DNA from: JANQOH01 sp965214495
Lineage (GTDB): Bacteria; Pseudomonadota; Alphaproteobacteria; UBA7887
Reading direction: 5' to 3'
Assembly: GCA_965214495.1 (NCBI GenBank)
Contig: OZ243958.1
Coordinates: 1,364,001 to 1,428,000 of the forward strand
Length of the DNA: 64,000 nucleotides
The position numbers and the translations under genes are program-made. The notes under the pieces are model-generated. The model did no database searches. It saw only the letters and a program-made list of their open reading frames with translations, and was not told the origin of the DNA. Below, piece by piece: positions 17,664 to 26,948 of this stretch. Numbering within the stretch: the stretch's first letter is position 1; the number at the start of each line of letters is the position of its first letter.

Positions 17664-18339
17664 ACAGCGTCTCGATATGCGCGAAATCGGGATCGACGAC
17701 GCGGAATTTGCGTCTCATGCGCTTGATATGGCTGTCGATCGTGCGCTCATCGACATAGACCTGATCGTCATACGCCGCATCCATTAGCTGGTTGCGACTC
17801 TTGACGTGGCCGGGGCGCGACGCCAGCGCCCTGAGGATGAGAAACTCGGTGACGGTGAGCGCGACCGCGTTTCCCTTCCAGGTACACAGATGCCGTGCCG
17901 GGTCGAGCATCAGGTCGCCGCGGTGCAACGCCGGTTCGTGACCTGCTTCGCCCACCGCCGCATCCTTGCCTGCGAGCTCCGCCCGCCGCAGCAGGGCGCG
18001 CGCGCGTTCGATCAGCAAACGCAGGGAAAACGGCTTGGTGATGTAGTCGTCGGCGCCCATCTTGAGGCCGAGAAGCTCATCGAGCTCGTCGTCCTTCGAG
18101 GTGAGCAGGATCACCGGCATGACCGAATCGCGGCGCAGGCGCGTGAGAAGTTCGAGGCCGTCCATGCGCGGCATCTTGATATCGACGATGGCGAGATCGG
18201 CCGGCTGCCGGGTCAGCGCCTTGAGCGCCTGCTCGCCGTCGGTATAGCGCCGCGCGGCGAAGCCCTCGGCCTTGAGCGCGATGCCGACCGAGGTCAGGAT
18301 ATTCCGGTCGTCATCGACGATGGCGATCTGCGGTTTCAC
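17632..18339 (-). CDS. chvI: Response regulator ChvI-type
   Basis: About 235 residues from GTG 18339, behind GGACGGAGTC. The receiver domain has IAIVDDD, phospho-acceptor Asp53 in AIVDIKMPRMDG, and LLTSKD. The OmpR-type winged helix carries VTEFLILRALASRPGHVKSR and ends HIETLYGIGYRYGED. It is the partner of the overlapping ChvG kinase. Expected targets are exopolysaccharide, motility and envelope genes. Confidence 0.9.
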   Translation of the reverse strand: MKPQIAIVDDDRNILTSVGIALKAEGFAARRYTDGEQALKALTRQPADLAIVDIKMPRMDGLELLTRLRRDSVMPVILLTSKDDELDELLGLKMGADDYITKPFSLRLLIERARALLRRAELAGKDAAVGEAGHEPALHRGDLMLDPARHLCTWKGNAVALTVTEFLILRALASRPGHVKSRNQLMDAAYDDQVYVDERTIDSHIKRMRRKFRVVDPDFAHIETLYGIGYRYGED

Positions 18340-18458
18340 GACTCCGTCCTCTCCCCCTCCCGCTGCGCGTCGCTGCGAACACGATATGGGTGTCCGGCAG
18401 GCGAATGTGAACGCCGTCATGCTTTCGCCGTCTTCGATGGAGCGGTAGGGTGCGTTTC

Positions 18459-19154
18459 ATGGGTTCCTGCGCCCCGTCGCCGGTCGAGACCGCGCATCGC
18501 CTGGTCCGCGGATGCGATCGTGCGGCATTGGCGACCGCAACACGCGGCGACCGCTGGCCGCATAGCTCCCTCGTTCTCACCGCCTGCCGGTTCGACGGCG
18601 CGCCGCTGATGCTGCTCTCGCGGCTGGCCGTCCACACCCGCAACCTCGCGGCCGACCCGCGTATTTGCCTGCTTTACGACGGTACCGCCGGCCGCGCCGA
18701 CCCGCTGACCGGGCCGCGGGCGAGCGTGCGCGGCCACGCCGCAGTCGAGGACGACCCGGAGGCGAAGGCGCGGTTCCTGCGCCGCCACCCCAGCGCCGAG
18801 CGCTATGCCGGTTTCGCCGATTTCGCACTTTACGGCGTCGCCGTCGAGCGCGTTCATCTGATCGCGGGGTTCGGCGTCATCGAATGGATCGACGGCGCCG
18901 CATTGAAGGTGCCTGACGCGCCCGAACTGGCGTATGCCGAGGCCGAGCTTGTCGATGAGGCGAATCGTCGCCATGCCGGCGCCCGCTGGCGGGTGATCGG
19001 AATCGACCCGTTGGGCATCGACCTTCGCGCCGGAAGCGAGGTGGCGCGCCGCGAATTCGACGCGCCGGTCGAGACGCCGCAGGCCGCGCGCCGCGCCTTG
19101 TCGGCCCTGGCGCCCCTGAATCCGGAGACCTCTTCATGGCCCCGCCCCGTCTGA
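18459..19154 (+). CDS. HugZ-like pyridoxamine 5'-phosphate oxidase-fold protein
   Basis: About 231 residues from ATG 18459 (9 nt after AGGG; GTG 18450 is possible). The split-barrel FMN-binding fold shows in RGCDRAALATATRG, SLVLTACRFDGAPLMLLSRL, HTRNLAADPRICLLYDG and YAGFADFALYGVAVERVHLI. The C-terminal part resembles DUF2470 of heme-utilisation proteins. Family members bind heme or flavin and some degrade heme. No heme uptake genes adjoin it. Its end overlaps the next gene by 19 bp, suggesting co-expression with the gamma-CA-like protein. Confidence 0.78.
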   Translation: MGSCAPSPVETAHRLVRGCDRAALATATRGDRWPHSSLVLTACRFDGAPLMLLSRLAVHTRNLAADPRICLLYDGTAGRADPLTGPRASVRGHAAVEDDPEAKARFLRRHPSAERYAGFADFALYGVAVERVHLIAGFGVIEWIDGAALKVPDAPELAYAEAELVDEANRRHAGARWRVIGIDPLGIDLRAGSEVARREFDAPVETPQAARRALSALAPLNPETSSWPRPV

Positions 19155-20215
19155 TTCCCTATCTGCACTACGAGCCCGAGATCGCCGCCGGCGCGCGATT
19201 CGGCGACGAGGTGACCATCATCGGTCGCGCGACGATTGCGGAGGACGTGGCGCTCGGCGATCTGGCGGTGCTGCGCGCTGACGGCGACCGCATCGAGGTG
19301 GGCGCGGAATGCCGGCTCCTCGAACGCGCCACCGTGCACATCTCCGACGGCCGTTTGCCGAGCGTGATCGGCGCGCGCGTGATCGTCGGGCGCTATGCGC
19401 TGGTGCACGCTTGCACCATCGGCGCCGACTGCGTGCTGGGCGACGGCGCGGTGGTGATGGACGGCTCGGTGGTCGGGCCGGGCGCCGTCATCGCCGCCGG
19501 TGCGCTGGTACCGCCCGGCAAAACACTGGCCGGCGACATGCTCCATGCCGGCAACCCGGCGCGGCCGGTTCGCACGCTTGCGCCCGGCGAGCACGCAGCG
19601 TTCCGCGCTGCCGTGCTGGCGCGCCGGCAGGACCGGGAGCATCTCACCTTCGCCTTGCCGCCGCTCACGATGACACCGTGGCGCGGCGTCGGCGGGGGAG
19701 CGCTCCACGCGTTCGCCGGCGCGGCCCCCGAAGTCCATCCGAGCGCCTTCGTCGCCGGCAACGCGGCGGTGCGCGGCGCGGTGCGCATCGCCGAATCCGC
19801 CAGCATCTGGTTCGCGACTGTGCTTTGCGCCGACGGGACAACAGCCGTGATCGGCCCGCGTTCGAACGTTCAGGACAACACGATATTCGCCACGACTGCG
19901 GCCGATGGCCCGATCGTCGTCGGCGCCGACGTCACGATCGGCCACAACGTCCGCATGGGCGCGTGCCGGATCGGCGACCGCTGCCTGATCGGGATGGGCG
20001 CCGAAGTGGGCGCAGGCGTGGTGGTGGAGGACGATGCGGTGATCGGCGCCCGCGCTCTGGTCGAGCCGGGAACCGTGGTCGAAGCGGGCCGTATCTGGGC
20101 GGGCCGACCGGCGCGGGAGTTTCGCCCGGTCACCGAGGAGGAACGCGCGTTCTTCCGGCATGGTTGCGAGGTCTATGTGGGCTACGCCGCGCACTATCGC
20201 GCTCGGGCCGCTTGA
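19136..20215 (+). CDS. Tandem two-domain gamma-carbonic-anhydrase-like protein with split zinc site
   Basis: A 359-residue protein made of two left-handed beta-helix domains, roughly residues 1-165 and 185-359, each alone matching a YrdA-type gamma-CA. In a normal protein three histidines bind zinc. Domain 1 keeps the first and third (His68 in ATVHIS, His91 in ALVHAC) but has Arg86 at the second. Domain 2 keeps only the second (His270 in VTIGHN), with Ala252 and Gly275 at the others. Spacing (18 and 5 residues) is the same in both domains, so the alignment is firm. In the archaeal enzyme Cam two ligands come from one subunit and the middle one from its neighbour, so domains 1 and 2 could build one composite site. 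Carbonic anhydrase activity itself is unproven. Confidence 0.8.
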   Translation: MAPPRLIPYLHYEPEIAAGARFGDEVTIIGRATIAEDVALGDLAVLRADGDRIEVGAECRLLERATVHISDGRLPSVIGARVIVGRYALVHACTIGADCVLGDGAVVMDGSVVGPGAVIAAGALVPPGKTLAGDMLHAGNPARPVRTLAPGEHAAFRAAVLARRQDREHLTFALPPLTMTPWRGVGGGALHAFAGAAPEVHPSAFVAGNAAVRGAVRIAESASIWFATVLCADGTTAVIGPRSNVQDNTIFATTAADGPIVVGADVTIGHNVRMGACRIGDRCLIGMGAEVGAGVVVEDDAVIGARALVEPGTVVEAGRIWAGRPAREFRPVTEEERAFFRHGCEVYVGYAAHYRARAA

Positions 20216-20295
20216 GGGGCCCGGGAAGAAGAGTCCGCGCCGCGACGAAACCAGGATCGAGCCGCGGCCCCGAGCGCCCGCGACCCGAGCGGCGC

Positions 20296-21129
20296 TCAGC
20301 CCGGAGCGGAGATGGGAGGGATGAGGACCTGCTTCGGATCGACCTCGTTGCGGAGGATGGCGAGCGCCTCGGACGACGGGTCCGGCGTGAGGGGCGCATC
20401 GCCCAGAGGCCCGAGTTCGAATCCCGTGCTCGCCCGAAGCGCGTCGGCATCGACGCCCGGATGGATCGATTTCACCTTCATCCGCCCCGCATCCTTGTCG
20501 AAGTCGAAAACACATTTCGGCGTCACGACGAGTTCCGGCCCGCCCCAATCCAGCCCCAAGGCCGTTCGGCCCGCAAGACCGCCGGGGTAGCCGACGCCGG
20601 AAACGTAGTCCACCCGCTCGACGAAGTTCCGCGCGGCGTGGTGCGGCATCATGATGTATTCGCGGCGGAACAGGGTCATGTGCTCGGGGTGGAGGATGGG
20701 TCCGACGAGGCGCACCTTCGGGCGCGCCGGATCGCCGACGCAGACGCCGTTCAGATTGCCTTGCAGATCCACCTGGGCGCCTGACGAGAAGCCGAAGCTC
20801 ACGTCGCCACGCTTCATCGCGAGCTGGCCGGGATAGTCGACGATCTGCGCCTCGCAAGCCAGGTCGCGCAAACGCTCGTCGAATTCGGAATCGGGCAGCG
20901 CCTCGAGCGCCGAAAGGTCGGGATTGTGCGACCACCCGGCGAGCAGAATGGTAAGGTTGGGCGCGTGCATCCGCTGTGCCAGCGCCATCGCGGCAAGCGG
21001 AATGCCTGTGATGTAGATCGCCGCGGCGCGGCCGGTGGCGAGGCCGGTATAGCCGACTTCGCCGTCGCGGAATGTCTCGGCAAGTGCGACCGTCAACCGT
21101 TCGTGCAGGGTTGCGTCGGAAGCCTTCAT
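20296..21129 (-). CDS. CoA-transferase, beta subunit (GctB/IpdB-like)
   Basis: About 277 residues from ATG 21129, which overlaps the stop of the alpha-subunit gene by ATGA. Recognisable stretches are DGEVGYTGLATGRAAAIY, DVSFGFSSGAQVDLQGNLN and GLDWGGPELVVTPKCVFDFD, the pattern of class I heterodimeric CoA-transferases of the glutaconate or IpdAB type. It should move CoA between an acyl donor and a dicarboxylic or ring-degradation intermediate. The substrate cannot be told from sequence alone. Confidence 0.8.
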   Translation of the reverse strand: MKASDATLHERLTVALAETFRDGEVGYTGLATGRAAAIYITGIPLAAMALAQRMHAPNLTILLAGWSHNPDLSALEALPDSEFDERLRDLACEAQIVDYPGQLAMKRGDVSFGFSSGAQVDLQGNLNGVCVGDPARPKVRLVGPILHPEHMTLFRREYIMMPHHAARNFVERVDYVSGVGYPGGLAGRTALGLDWGGPELVVTPKCVFDFDKDAGRMKVKSIHPGVDADALRASTGFELGPLGDAPLTPDPSSEALAILRNEVDPKQVLIPPISAPG

Positions 21130-22058
21130 CGCAACGATGCCCCGGTTCGCAGAGCCGACAGGCGCGCGGAGCCGAGCCTGTCGAGATAGCCCCGATGGTC
21201 CGCGACCCCGTAAACCGTATCGTCGAGCCAGGCGTCGAAAACGCCCGGATCGGCCGCCGCAGCGGCGTAGTCGCGGAAGGCGCGGTCGTCGATCATCGAG
21301 AACCCGAGCACCGGACACGGATGCGCGCCCCACGGCGTCTCCACGACATGGCTCACCCGGTAAGAGGGAATCTGGTTGAGATGCGCGTTGCGGCGAATCT
21401 CCGCGTTATCGACGATACGCTCGGCAGTGACGATCACCGTGTCGCAGGAGCGTGCAAGCGTGATGTCGAGGCTCTGCGGCATCAGCCGCCGTTCGGGAAC
21501 CAGCACATTGCCGCGCGGATCGGCGGCCAGCGCGTGAATCACCGCCACATCCGGGTCGGCAGGCGGCACCGCCCACAATTTCCGCCCTGTCAGCGGACAG
21601 TCGAAGGGCTTGATGTCCGGGTTGCGGGCGACGATATCGGTGCCGCCGAGAAAGCGCGCCGGCAGGAAGGTCAGGTTGGATTCGCTGGCGCGGAACCGGT
21701 CCCAGCTCAACAGTTCGGGATAGTCGACGACCTGGAGAGTCCCTGCCTCCGCCGCGCGGCGGAAATTGGGCGCGAGGCCGTATTTCTCCAACCCCACATA
21801 GGACGTCTCGATGCGCGCGAGGCAACCGGCTCCGGCGAGCATGTCGGCGTCGTTGCCATGGACAACCCCGACCAGGGTCAGGTCGCGACGCCTCTGGCGC
21901 ACCAGTTCGCGCACGAAGGCCATCGGGTGCTGATACACAGCGAATCCGCCGAGCGCGATGCGCGCGCCATCGGGCACGCGCGCCGCCGCCTCGCGCATCG
22001 AAATCAGCTTGTCGGCAGCCGCCACGCGGTCCCTCTTCGAGGTTCGACGGGGCGCCAT
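21126..22058 (-). CDS. CoA-transferase, alpha subunit (GctA/IpdA-like)
   Basis: About 310 residues from ATG 22058; a longer in-frame extension lacks protein character. The fold is indicated by KLISMREAAARVPDGARIALGGFAV, LVGVVHGNDADMLAGAGC and ADPDVAVIHALAADPRGNV. It is the first gene of the alpha-beta pair and translationally coupled to the beta gene. The divergent PhyH gene starts 99 bp away, so the two may share a control region. Confidence 0.82.
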   Translation of the reverse strand: MAPRRTSKRDRVAAADKLISMREAAARVPDGARIALGGFAVYQHPMAFVRELVRQRRRDLTLVGVVHGNDADMLAGAGCLARIETSYVGLEKYGLAPNFRRAAEAGTLQVVDYPELLSWDRFRASESNLTFLPARFLGGTDIVARNPDIKPFDCPLTGRKLWAVPPADPDVAVIHALAADPRGNVLVPERRLMPQSLDITLARSCDTVIVTAERIVDNAEIRRNAHLNQIPSYRVSHVVETPWGAHPCPVLGFSMIDDRAFRDYAAAAADPGVFDAWLDDTVYGVADHRGYLDRLGSARLSALRTGASLR

Positions 22059-22156
22059 GATACCAGTATCCCCGGTTTCCGTCCTGTTGTGCCGATTGCG
22101 GTAGAAGGCGAAAACCTGTAAGCAAGGCCGGGTTCGACGAGGGGGCGCGGGAGGCG

Positions 22157-22990
22157 ATGGGCAAACTGCTGACGGCGGCGCAAATCGACGCCTATGAGCG
22201 CGACGGCTACGTCGCACCGCTGCGCGTGATGTCGGAAGAGGCGGCAGGGGCGCTGCGCGCGAAACTGGAAGCGGCGGAAGCGGCTACCGGCGGACCGTTC
22301 GCCGGCAAACTGCGGTTCAAGCCGCATCTCATCTTCACCTTCCTCGACGAACTGGTGCGCGACGTGCGCGTGCTCGACGGGGTCGAGGACGTGCTGGGGC
22401 CGGACCTCCTGTGCTGGGCGTCGTCGTTCTTCACCAAAGAGGCCCGCGACCCCGGCTATGTGAGCTGGCATCAGGATTCGACCTATTGGGGCCTCAGCGA
22501 ACCCGACGTGACCACGGCATGGGTGGCGCTGAGCGAAAGCACGCGCGAGAACGGCTGCATGAGGGTGATCCCCGGCAGCCACAAGCGCGACCAGATCGGC
22601 CATATCGACACCCATGCGAGGGCGAACATGCTGAGCCGCGGCCAGGTGGTGAGCTGCGAGGTCGATGAAAGCGAGGCGGCGGATATCGTGCTGCGTCCCG
22701 GCGAAATGTCGCTGCACCACGTGCGCCTGATCCATGGCTCGGAGCCGAACCCGACCGACCAGCGCCGCATCGGCTTCGCCATCCGCTACATCCCGCCGCG
22801 GGTGCGGCAGATCAACGGGCCGCGCGATTCCGCGGTGCTGGCGCGCGGGGAAGACCGGTTCGGGCATTTCGAGAGCGAACCGCCGCCGGTCGCCGACCTG
22901 CACCCGGCGGCGCTGGAGGCGCATCGGCGCTCGGCGGAACTGCACGGCACGCTACTCTACCGGGGCACGGACCGCGTCGCCTATTCATGA
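22157..22990 (+). CDS. Phytanoyl-CoA dioxygenase (PhyH) family protein
   Basis: A 277-residue Fe(II)/2-oxoglutarate oxygenase. The iron-binding HxD is in SWHQDSTYWG, and the distal histidine is in LHHVRLIHGSEPN, followed by the 2-oxoglutarate-binding arginine in RRIGFAIRYIP. RENGCMRVIPGSHK is typical of the family. It lies 8 bp before the first TRAP binding protein on the same strand, so it may modify the compound imported by that transporter. The substrate is unknown. Confidence 0.88.
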   Translation: MGKLLTAAQIDAYERDGYVAPLRVMSEEAAGALRAKLEAAEAATGGPFAGKLRFKPHLIFTFLDELVRDVRVLDGVEDVLGPDLLCWASSFFTKEARDPGYVSWHQDSTYWGLSEPDVTTAWVALSESTRENGCMRVIPGSHKRDQIGHIDTHARANMLSRGQVVSCEVDESEAADIVLRPGEMSLHHVRLIHGSEPNPTDQRRIGFAIRYIPPRVRQINGPRDSAVLARGEDRFGHFESEPPPVADLHPAALEAHRRSAELHGTLLYRGTDRVAYS

Positions 22991-22997
22991 GGCCGTC

Positions 22998-24020
22998 ATG
23001 AGCCCGTTCGCCCGCGCGCTTACGCTCGTTCTGTGCTGTCTGGCCGCGGGGCCGTCGGCGGCGCAGGAATTCCACTGGAAGATGCAGTCGCTGTGGCAGG
23101 CGGGCACCATCAACCAGCGCGTGTTCGAGGCGTTCTGCGAGAACGTGGAGGCGATCACCGGCGGTCGGCTCGCCATCGACCCGCTGCCCGTCGGCTCGGT
23201 GGTTGCCTATAACGAAACCCTCGACGCCGTCTCGGTGGGCATTCTCGACGCGCAGCACGGCGGTTCGGGCTATTTCGCCGGCAAGGATCCGGCCTTCGCC
23301 ATCCTTGGCGACCTGAACGGCGGTTACGAGGACGCGCGCCAGCTCCACATGTGGCTCGATTACGGCGGCGGGATCGAACTGGCGCGCGAATTGTTCGCGC
23401 GATACGGGCTGTACTATGTCGGCGGGGTGTCGTGGGGCGTGGAATCGATCCCGTCCAGAACGCCGATCCGCACGCTCGACGACTTCAGAGGGGTCAAGCT
23501 GCGCGCGCCGGAAGGCATGTCGCAGATCATCTTCCAGCGCATCGGCGCGGCGCCGGTCAACATCCCCGGCGCCGAAGTCTATACGGCGCTCGAACGCGGC
23601 GTGGTCGAGGCGGCGGACTGGGGCACACTCGGCATGAACGACGATCTGGGCTATCACAATATCGCCCCCTACCCGCTCTATCCCGGTTTCCATTCGGCGC
23701 CGATGGCCGATGTTGCGGTCAACATGGAGCGCTGGAACGACCTGCCCGACGACGTGAAAGCGCTGGTCGAAATGGCGGTGCGCGATTTCAACCGCGAAAT
23801 GGTCGAGCGGATCGGCCTCCAGGACGCCGCCGTCGCCGCCACCGCGGCGGAGAACGGGGTCGAGCTCATCGACTGGAACCGCGAGGAACGGCAGCGGTTC
23901 CGCGACGTCGCCGTGTCGGTGTGGGCGGAATACGCCGCCGGCAGCCCGATGGCGCAACGGATCTACGAGTCGCACGTCGCCTTTCTGCGGCGCCTCGGCC
24001 TGTTGGGAGACGGCGAATGA
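22998..24020 (+). CDS. TRAP transporter solute-binding protein (DctP family), first copy
   Basis: About 340 residues from ATG 22998, with a signal peptide (ALTLVLCCLAAGPSAAQ). Conserved parts are LRAPEGMSQIIFQRIGAAPVNIP, the DctP hinge/arginine region contacting carboxylate ligands, and LERGVVEAADWG. It is a periplasmic carrier for an organic acid or similar ligand. It overlaps the next, clearly paralogous DctP gene by ATGA. Confidence 0.88.
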   Translation: MSPFARALTLVLCCLAAGPSAAQEFHWKMQSLWQAGTINQRVFEAFCENVEAITGGRLAIDPLPVGSVVAYNETLDAVSVGILDAQHGGSGYFAGKDPAFAILGDLNGGYEDARQLHMWLDYGGGIELARELFARYGLYYVGGVSWGVESIPSRTPIRTLDDFRGVKLRAPEGMSQIIFQRIGAAPVNIPGAEVYTALERGVVEAADWGTLGMNDDLGYHNIAPYPLYPGFHSAPMADVAVNMERWNDLPDDVKALVEMAVRDFNREMVERIGLQDAAVAATAAENGVELIDWNREERQRFRDVAVSVWAEYAAGSPMAQRIYESHVAFLRRLGLLGDGE

Positions 24021-25036
24021 GACTGCGGCCGCTGGCGGCCCTGTGCGCCGCCGCGCTGGCGGTCGCGCGGCCCGGCGCGACGGCGGACACGGTGTGGACC
24101 ATGCAGGCGGCCAATACCGCCGGCGACATCGCCTTCGCCATCACCGAAGAATGGGCGCAGGGAATCGAGAGACTGACCGGGGGGCGGCTGGGCGTTCGCC
24201 TCGTTCCGGTCGGCTCGATCGTGCAATACAGCGAGACCCTCGACGCCGTGGCGGCGGGAGTTCTCGACGGGCACATTACGGCGACGGTCTATTTTTCGGG
24301 CAAGGACGCGGGCTTCGCGCTGCTGGGGGACCTGATCGCGGCCTACGAGCACCCCGACCAGATGCTCGCGTTCATGCGCCACGGCGGCGGCGACATGCTG
24401 CTGCGCGAGCTCTACGCGCGACACGGCATTCACTATATCGGCGGCACCACCACGGGAAAGGAAGCGTTCGTCTCCAAGATTCCACTTCACGGGGTGGCCG
24501 ATTTCGCCGGCGTCAAGCTGCGCGCGCCGGAGGGCATGGCGCAGGACATCTTCGAGCGCATCGGCGCGGCGCCGGTCAACCTGCCGGCCGCCGAAGTGTT
24601 TACGGCGCTCGAGCGCGGGGTGGTCGATGCCGCCGACTGGTCCACCTTCTCGATGAACCACCATCTGGGCTTCCACGAGATGGCGCGGTTCCCCATCTAT
24701 CCGGGCATCCACTCGATGCCGATCATCGACGTCGCCGTTCATCCGTCGCGTTGGGAAGCGCTGCCTGCGGACGTGAAAGCGATCATGGAGATGGCGGTGG
24801 CCGACTTCGCGCGCGACATCACCCGCCGGCTGGAACTGCGCGACCTGGACGACGCCCGTGCGGCGCGCGCCGCCGGCGTGCAAGTGATCGACTGGTCAGA
24901 GGCGGAGCGGCAGGCGCTGCGCGACATCGCAATCGATATCTGGCGCGACTGGTCCACGCGCAGCCCGATAGCGGAACGCGCTTACGAGGCCCAAACGACG
25001 TTCCTGCGCCGTATCGGCCTGCTCGACGCGGAATAG
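24017..25036 (+). CDS. TRAP transporter solute-binding protein (DctP family), second copy
   Basis: About 339 residues from ATG 24017, with a short signal peptide ending near PGATAD. It is strongly similar to the preceding protein (LRAPEGMAQDIFERIGAAPVNLP, LERGVVDAADWS, then YPGIHSMPIIDVAV against YPGFHSAPMADVAV). The pair arose by tandem duplication. Since only one permease pair follows, either both proteins feed one channel with different ligands or they work as a heterodimer. Confidence 0.87.
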   Translation: MRLRPLAALCAAALAVARPGATADTVWTMQAANTAGDIAFAITEEWAQGIERLTGGRLGVRLVPVGSIVQYSETLDAVAAGVLDGHITATVYFSGKDAGFALLGDLIAAYEHPDQMLAFMRHGGGDMLLRELYARHGIHYIGGTTTGKEAFVSKIPLHGVADFAGVKLRAPEGMAQDIFERIGAAPVNLPAAEVFTALERGVVDAADWSTFSMNHHLGFHEMARFPIYPGIHSMPIIDVAVHPSRWEALPADVKAIMEMAVADFARDITRRLELRDLDDARAARAAGVQVIDWSEAERQALRDIAIDIWRDWSTRSPIAERAYEAQTTFLRRIGLLDAE

Positions 25037-25046
25037 ACGCCGAACC

Positions 25047-25550
25047 GTGGCCGGCGGCGAACGGGAGCCCCTGATCGACCGCGCCGCCCGGCGCGTCGGC
25101 GAGCAGGTCAGTTATCTGTTCCTGCTCTGCATGATCGTCATCGCGTATGAGGTGTTCGCGCGCTACGGCTTCAACGCGCCGACGATCTGGGCGCACGACC
25201 TGACGATCGCGCTGTGCTCGGTCGGCTTCCTGCTCAGCGGCCTCTACACGCTGCAACGCCGGGCGCATATCCGCATCTCGCTGGTTTACGACCGCCTGCC
25301 GGCGCGCGCGCGCCGGGCGCTGGACGCCGTCAACGGAGCGATCATCCTGATTTTCCTCGGACTGCTGGGATACCGGTCGGCGCAGGACGCCTGGAAATCG
25401 CTGCGGATCATGGAGGATGCCGGCACCGCGTCGCAGATTCCGCTGCCGGCGATCGCGAAGACCGCGATCTTCGTCGCCTGCGTGCTGATGTTCCTGCTCG
25501 CAGCGGCGCAGTGGGGGCGCGGCCTGCGTCGCCCGGCCCCGCAGCGCTGA
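25047..25550 (+). CDS. TRAP transporter small permease (DctQ family)
   Basis: A 167-residue four-helix membrane protein starting at GTG 25047. The DctQ pattern VFARYGFNAPTIWAHDLTIAL and RRAHIRISLVYDRLP is clear. It lies between the binding proteins and the large permease and would associate with the latter in the inner membrane. Confidence 0.88.
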   Translation: MAGGEREPLIDRAARRVGEQVSYLFLLCMIVIAYEVFARYGFNAPTIWAHDLTIALCSVGFLLSGLYTLQRRAHIRISLVYDRLPARARRALDAVNGAIILIFLGLLGYRSAQDAWKSLRIMEDAGTASQIPLPAIAKTAIFVACVLMFLLAAAQWGRGLRRPAPQR

Positions 25551-25576
25551 CGCATCGACGGCCCCCTTTTCCGGCC

Positions 25577-26893
25577 ATGAGCATCGAACTGATTTCGCTG
25601 ACGATGGTCGGCGCCATCGCCGTGCTGCTGATCATGGGGCTGCCGCTCGCCTTCGTGACCGGCTTCGTCGCGATGGCGTTCGCGATCGGTAATTTCGGCT
25701 TCGCCGGCCTGTTCCTGATCGAGAGCCGCATCCTCAGCCTGGTGCGCGAATTCGTGCTGGTCGCCGTGCCGATGTTCATCCTGATGGCGTCGGTGCTCGA
25801 ACGTTCGGGGGTGGCGCGCGACCTCTATCGCGCCATGCATATCTGGGCAGGCGGGCTGCGCGGCGGCGTCGCCGTGCAGACAATGATCGTCGCCGTGCTG
25901 ATGGCGGCGATGACCGGGATCATCGGCGGCGAGATCATCCTGCTCGGCCTCGTGGCGTTGCCGCAGATGCTGCGTCTGAACTACGACCGCGGGCTGGCCA
26001 TCGGCACGATCTGCGCCGGCGGTTCGCTCGGCACCATGATCCCGCCGAGCATCGTGCTGATCATCTACGGCCTGACCGCCGGCGTGGATATCGGTCGGTT
26101 GTTCGTCGCCACGATCGTTCCCGGCCTGCTGCTGGCGTCGATCTATATCGGCTACATCGTCGTGCGCTGCCGGCTGAACCCGGCGCTCGGGCCGCCGGCG
26201 CCGCTCGAGGAGCGCAACCTGCCGCGCGCCGAGAAGATCAAACTGATCGGCGGCCTCGTCCTTCCCATCGGCGTCGCCGCCGGCGTGCTCGGGTCGATCT
26301 ATCTCGGAATCGCGTCGGTCAGCGAGGCCGCCGGCATGGGCGCAGTGGGCGCCATCCTGTCGGCGGCGGCGCGCCGCGAACTGAGCTGGCCCATGCTGCG
26401 CGACGCGCTCTACCAGACGATGAACACCTGCGGCATGTTGCTGTGGATCACCTTCGGCGCCACCGCGTTGATCGGCGTTTACAACCTGCTGGGCGGCGAC
26501 GCCTTCGTGAAGTCCATGGTCACCGGGCTGCCGCTGCCGCCGCTGGGGATTATCGCCGTGATGATGGCGGTGCTGATCCTGCTCGGCCTGTTCATGGACT
26601 GGATCGGCATCTGCCTGCTGACCATGCCGATCTTCGTGCCCATCGTCATCGCGCTCGGCTACTCGCCCGTGTGGTTCGGCATCCTGTTCTGCATGAACAT
26701 GCAGATCAGCTATCTGACCCCGCCGTTCGGCCCGGCGGCGTTCTACCTGAAGGGGGTGGCGCCGAAAGGCATCGAGCTCGGCCACATCTACAAAGCGTTG
26801 TGGCCGTTCATCGGCTTGCAGGCGTGCGGCCTGGCGGCAGTCGTTTTCTTTCCTGAACTGGCGCTCTGGCTGCCCGACGCGCTGCGCGACTGA
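25577..26893 (+). CDS. TRAP transporter large permease (DctM family)
   Basis: A 438-residue, twelve-helix permease from ATG 25577. Diagnostic stretches are VAVPMFILMASVLERSG, GGSLGTMIPPSIVLIIYG and LTPPFGPAAFYLKGVAP. It is the ion-coupled channel of the transporter and the last gene of the phyH-dctP-dctP-dctQ-dctM run. Confidence 0.92.
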   Translation: MSIELISLTMVGAIAVLLIMGLPLAFVTGFVAMAFAIGNFGFAGLFLIESRILSLVREFVLVAVPMFILMASVLERSGVARDLYRAMHIWAGGLRGGVAVQTMIVAVLMAAMTGIIGGEIILLGLVALPQMLRLNYDRGLAIGTICAGGSLGTMIPPSIVLIIYGLTAGVDIGRLFVATIVPGLLLASIYIGYIVVRCRLNPALGPPAPLEERNLPRAEKIKLIGGLVLPIGVAAGVLGSIYLGIASVSEAAGMGAVGAILSAAARRELSWPMLRDALYQTMNTCGMLLWITFGATALIGVYNLLGGDAFVKSMVTGLPLPPLGIIAVMMAVLILLGLFMDWIGICLLTMPIFVPIVIALGYSPVWFGILFCMNMQISYLTPPFGPAAFYLKGVAPKGIELGHIYKALWPFIGLQACGLAAVVFFPELALWLPDALRD

Positions 26894-26948
26894 GTGTGCC
26901 CGGGTATGTTACCATCGAAGGCGCGTCGATATGTGGGAAGGTCCGACG

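Noticed and set aside
18854..20935. A 693-codon minus-strand open frame across the gamma-CA and CoA-transferase genes
   Set aside because: Its translation is low-complexity arginine/alanine/aspartate sequence antisense to well-supported proteins. It is a product of base composition, not a gene.
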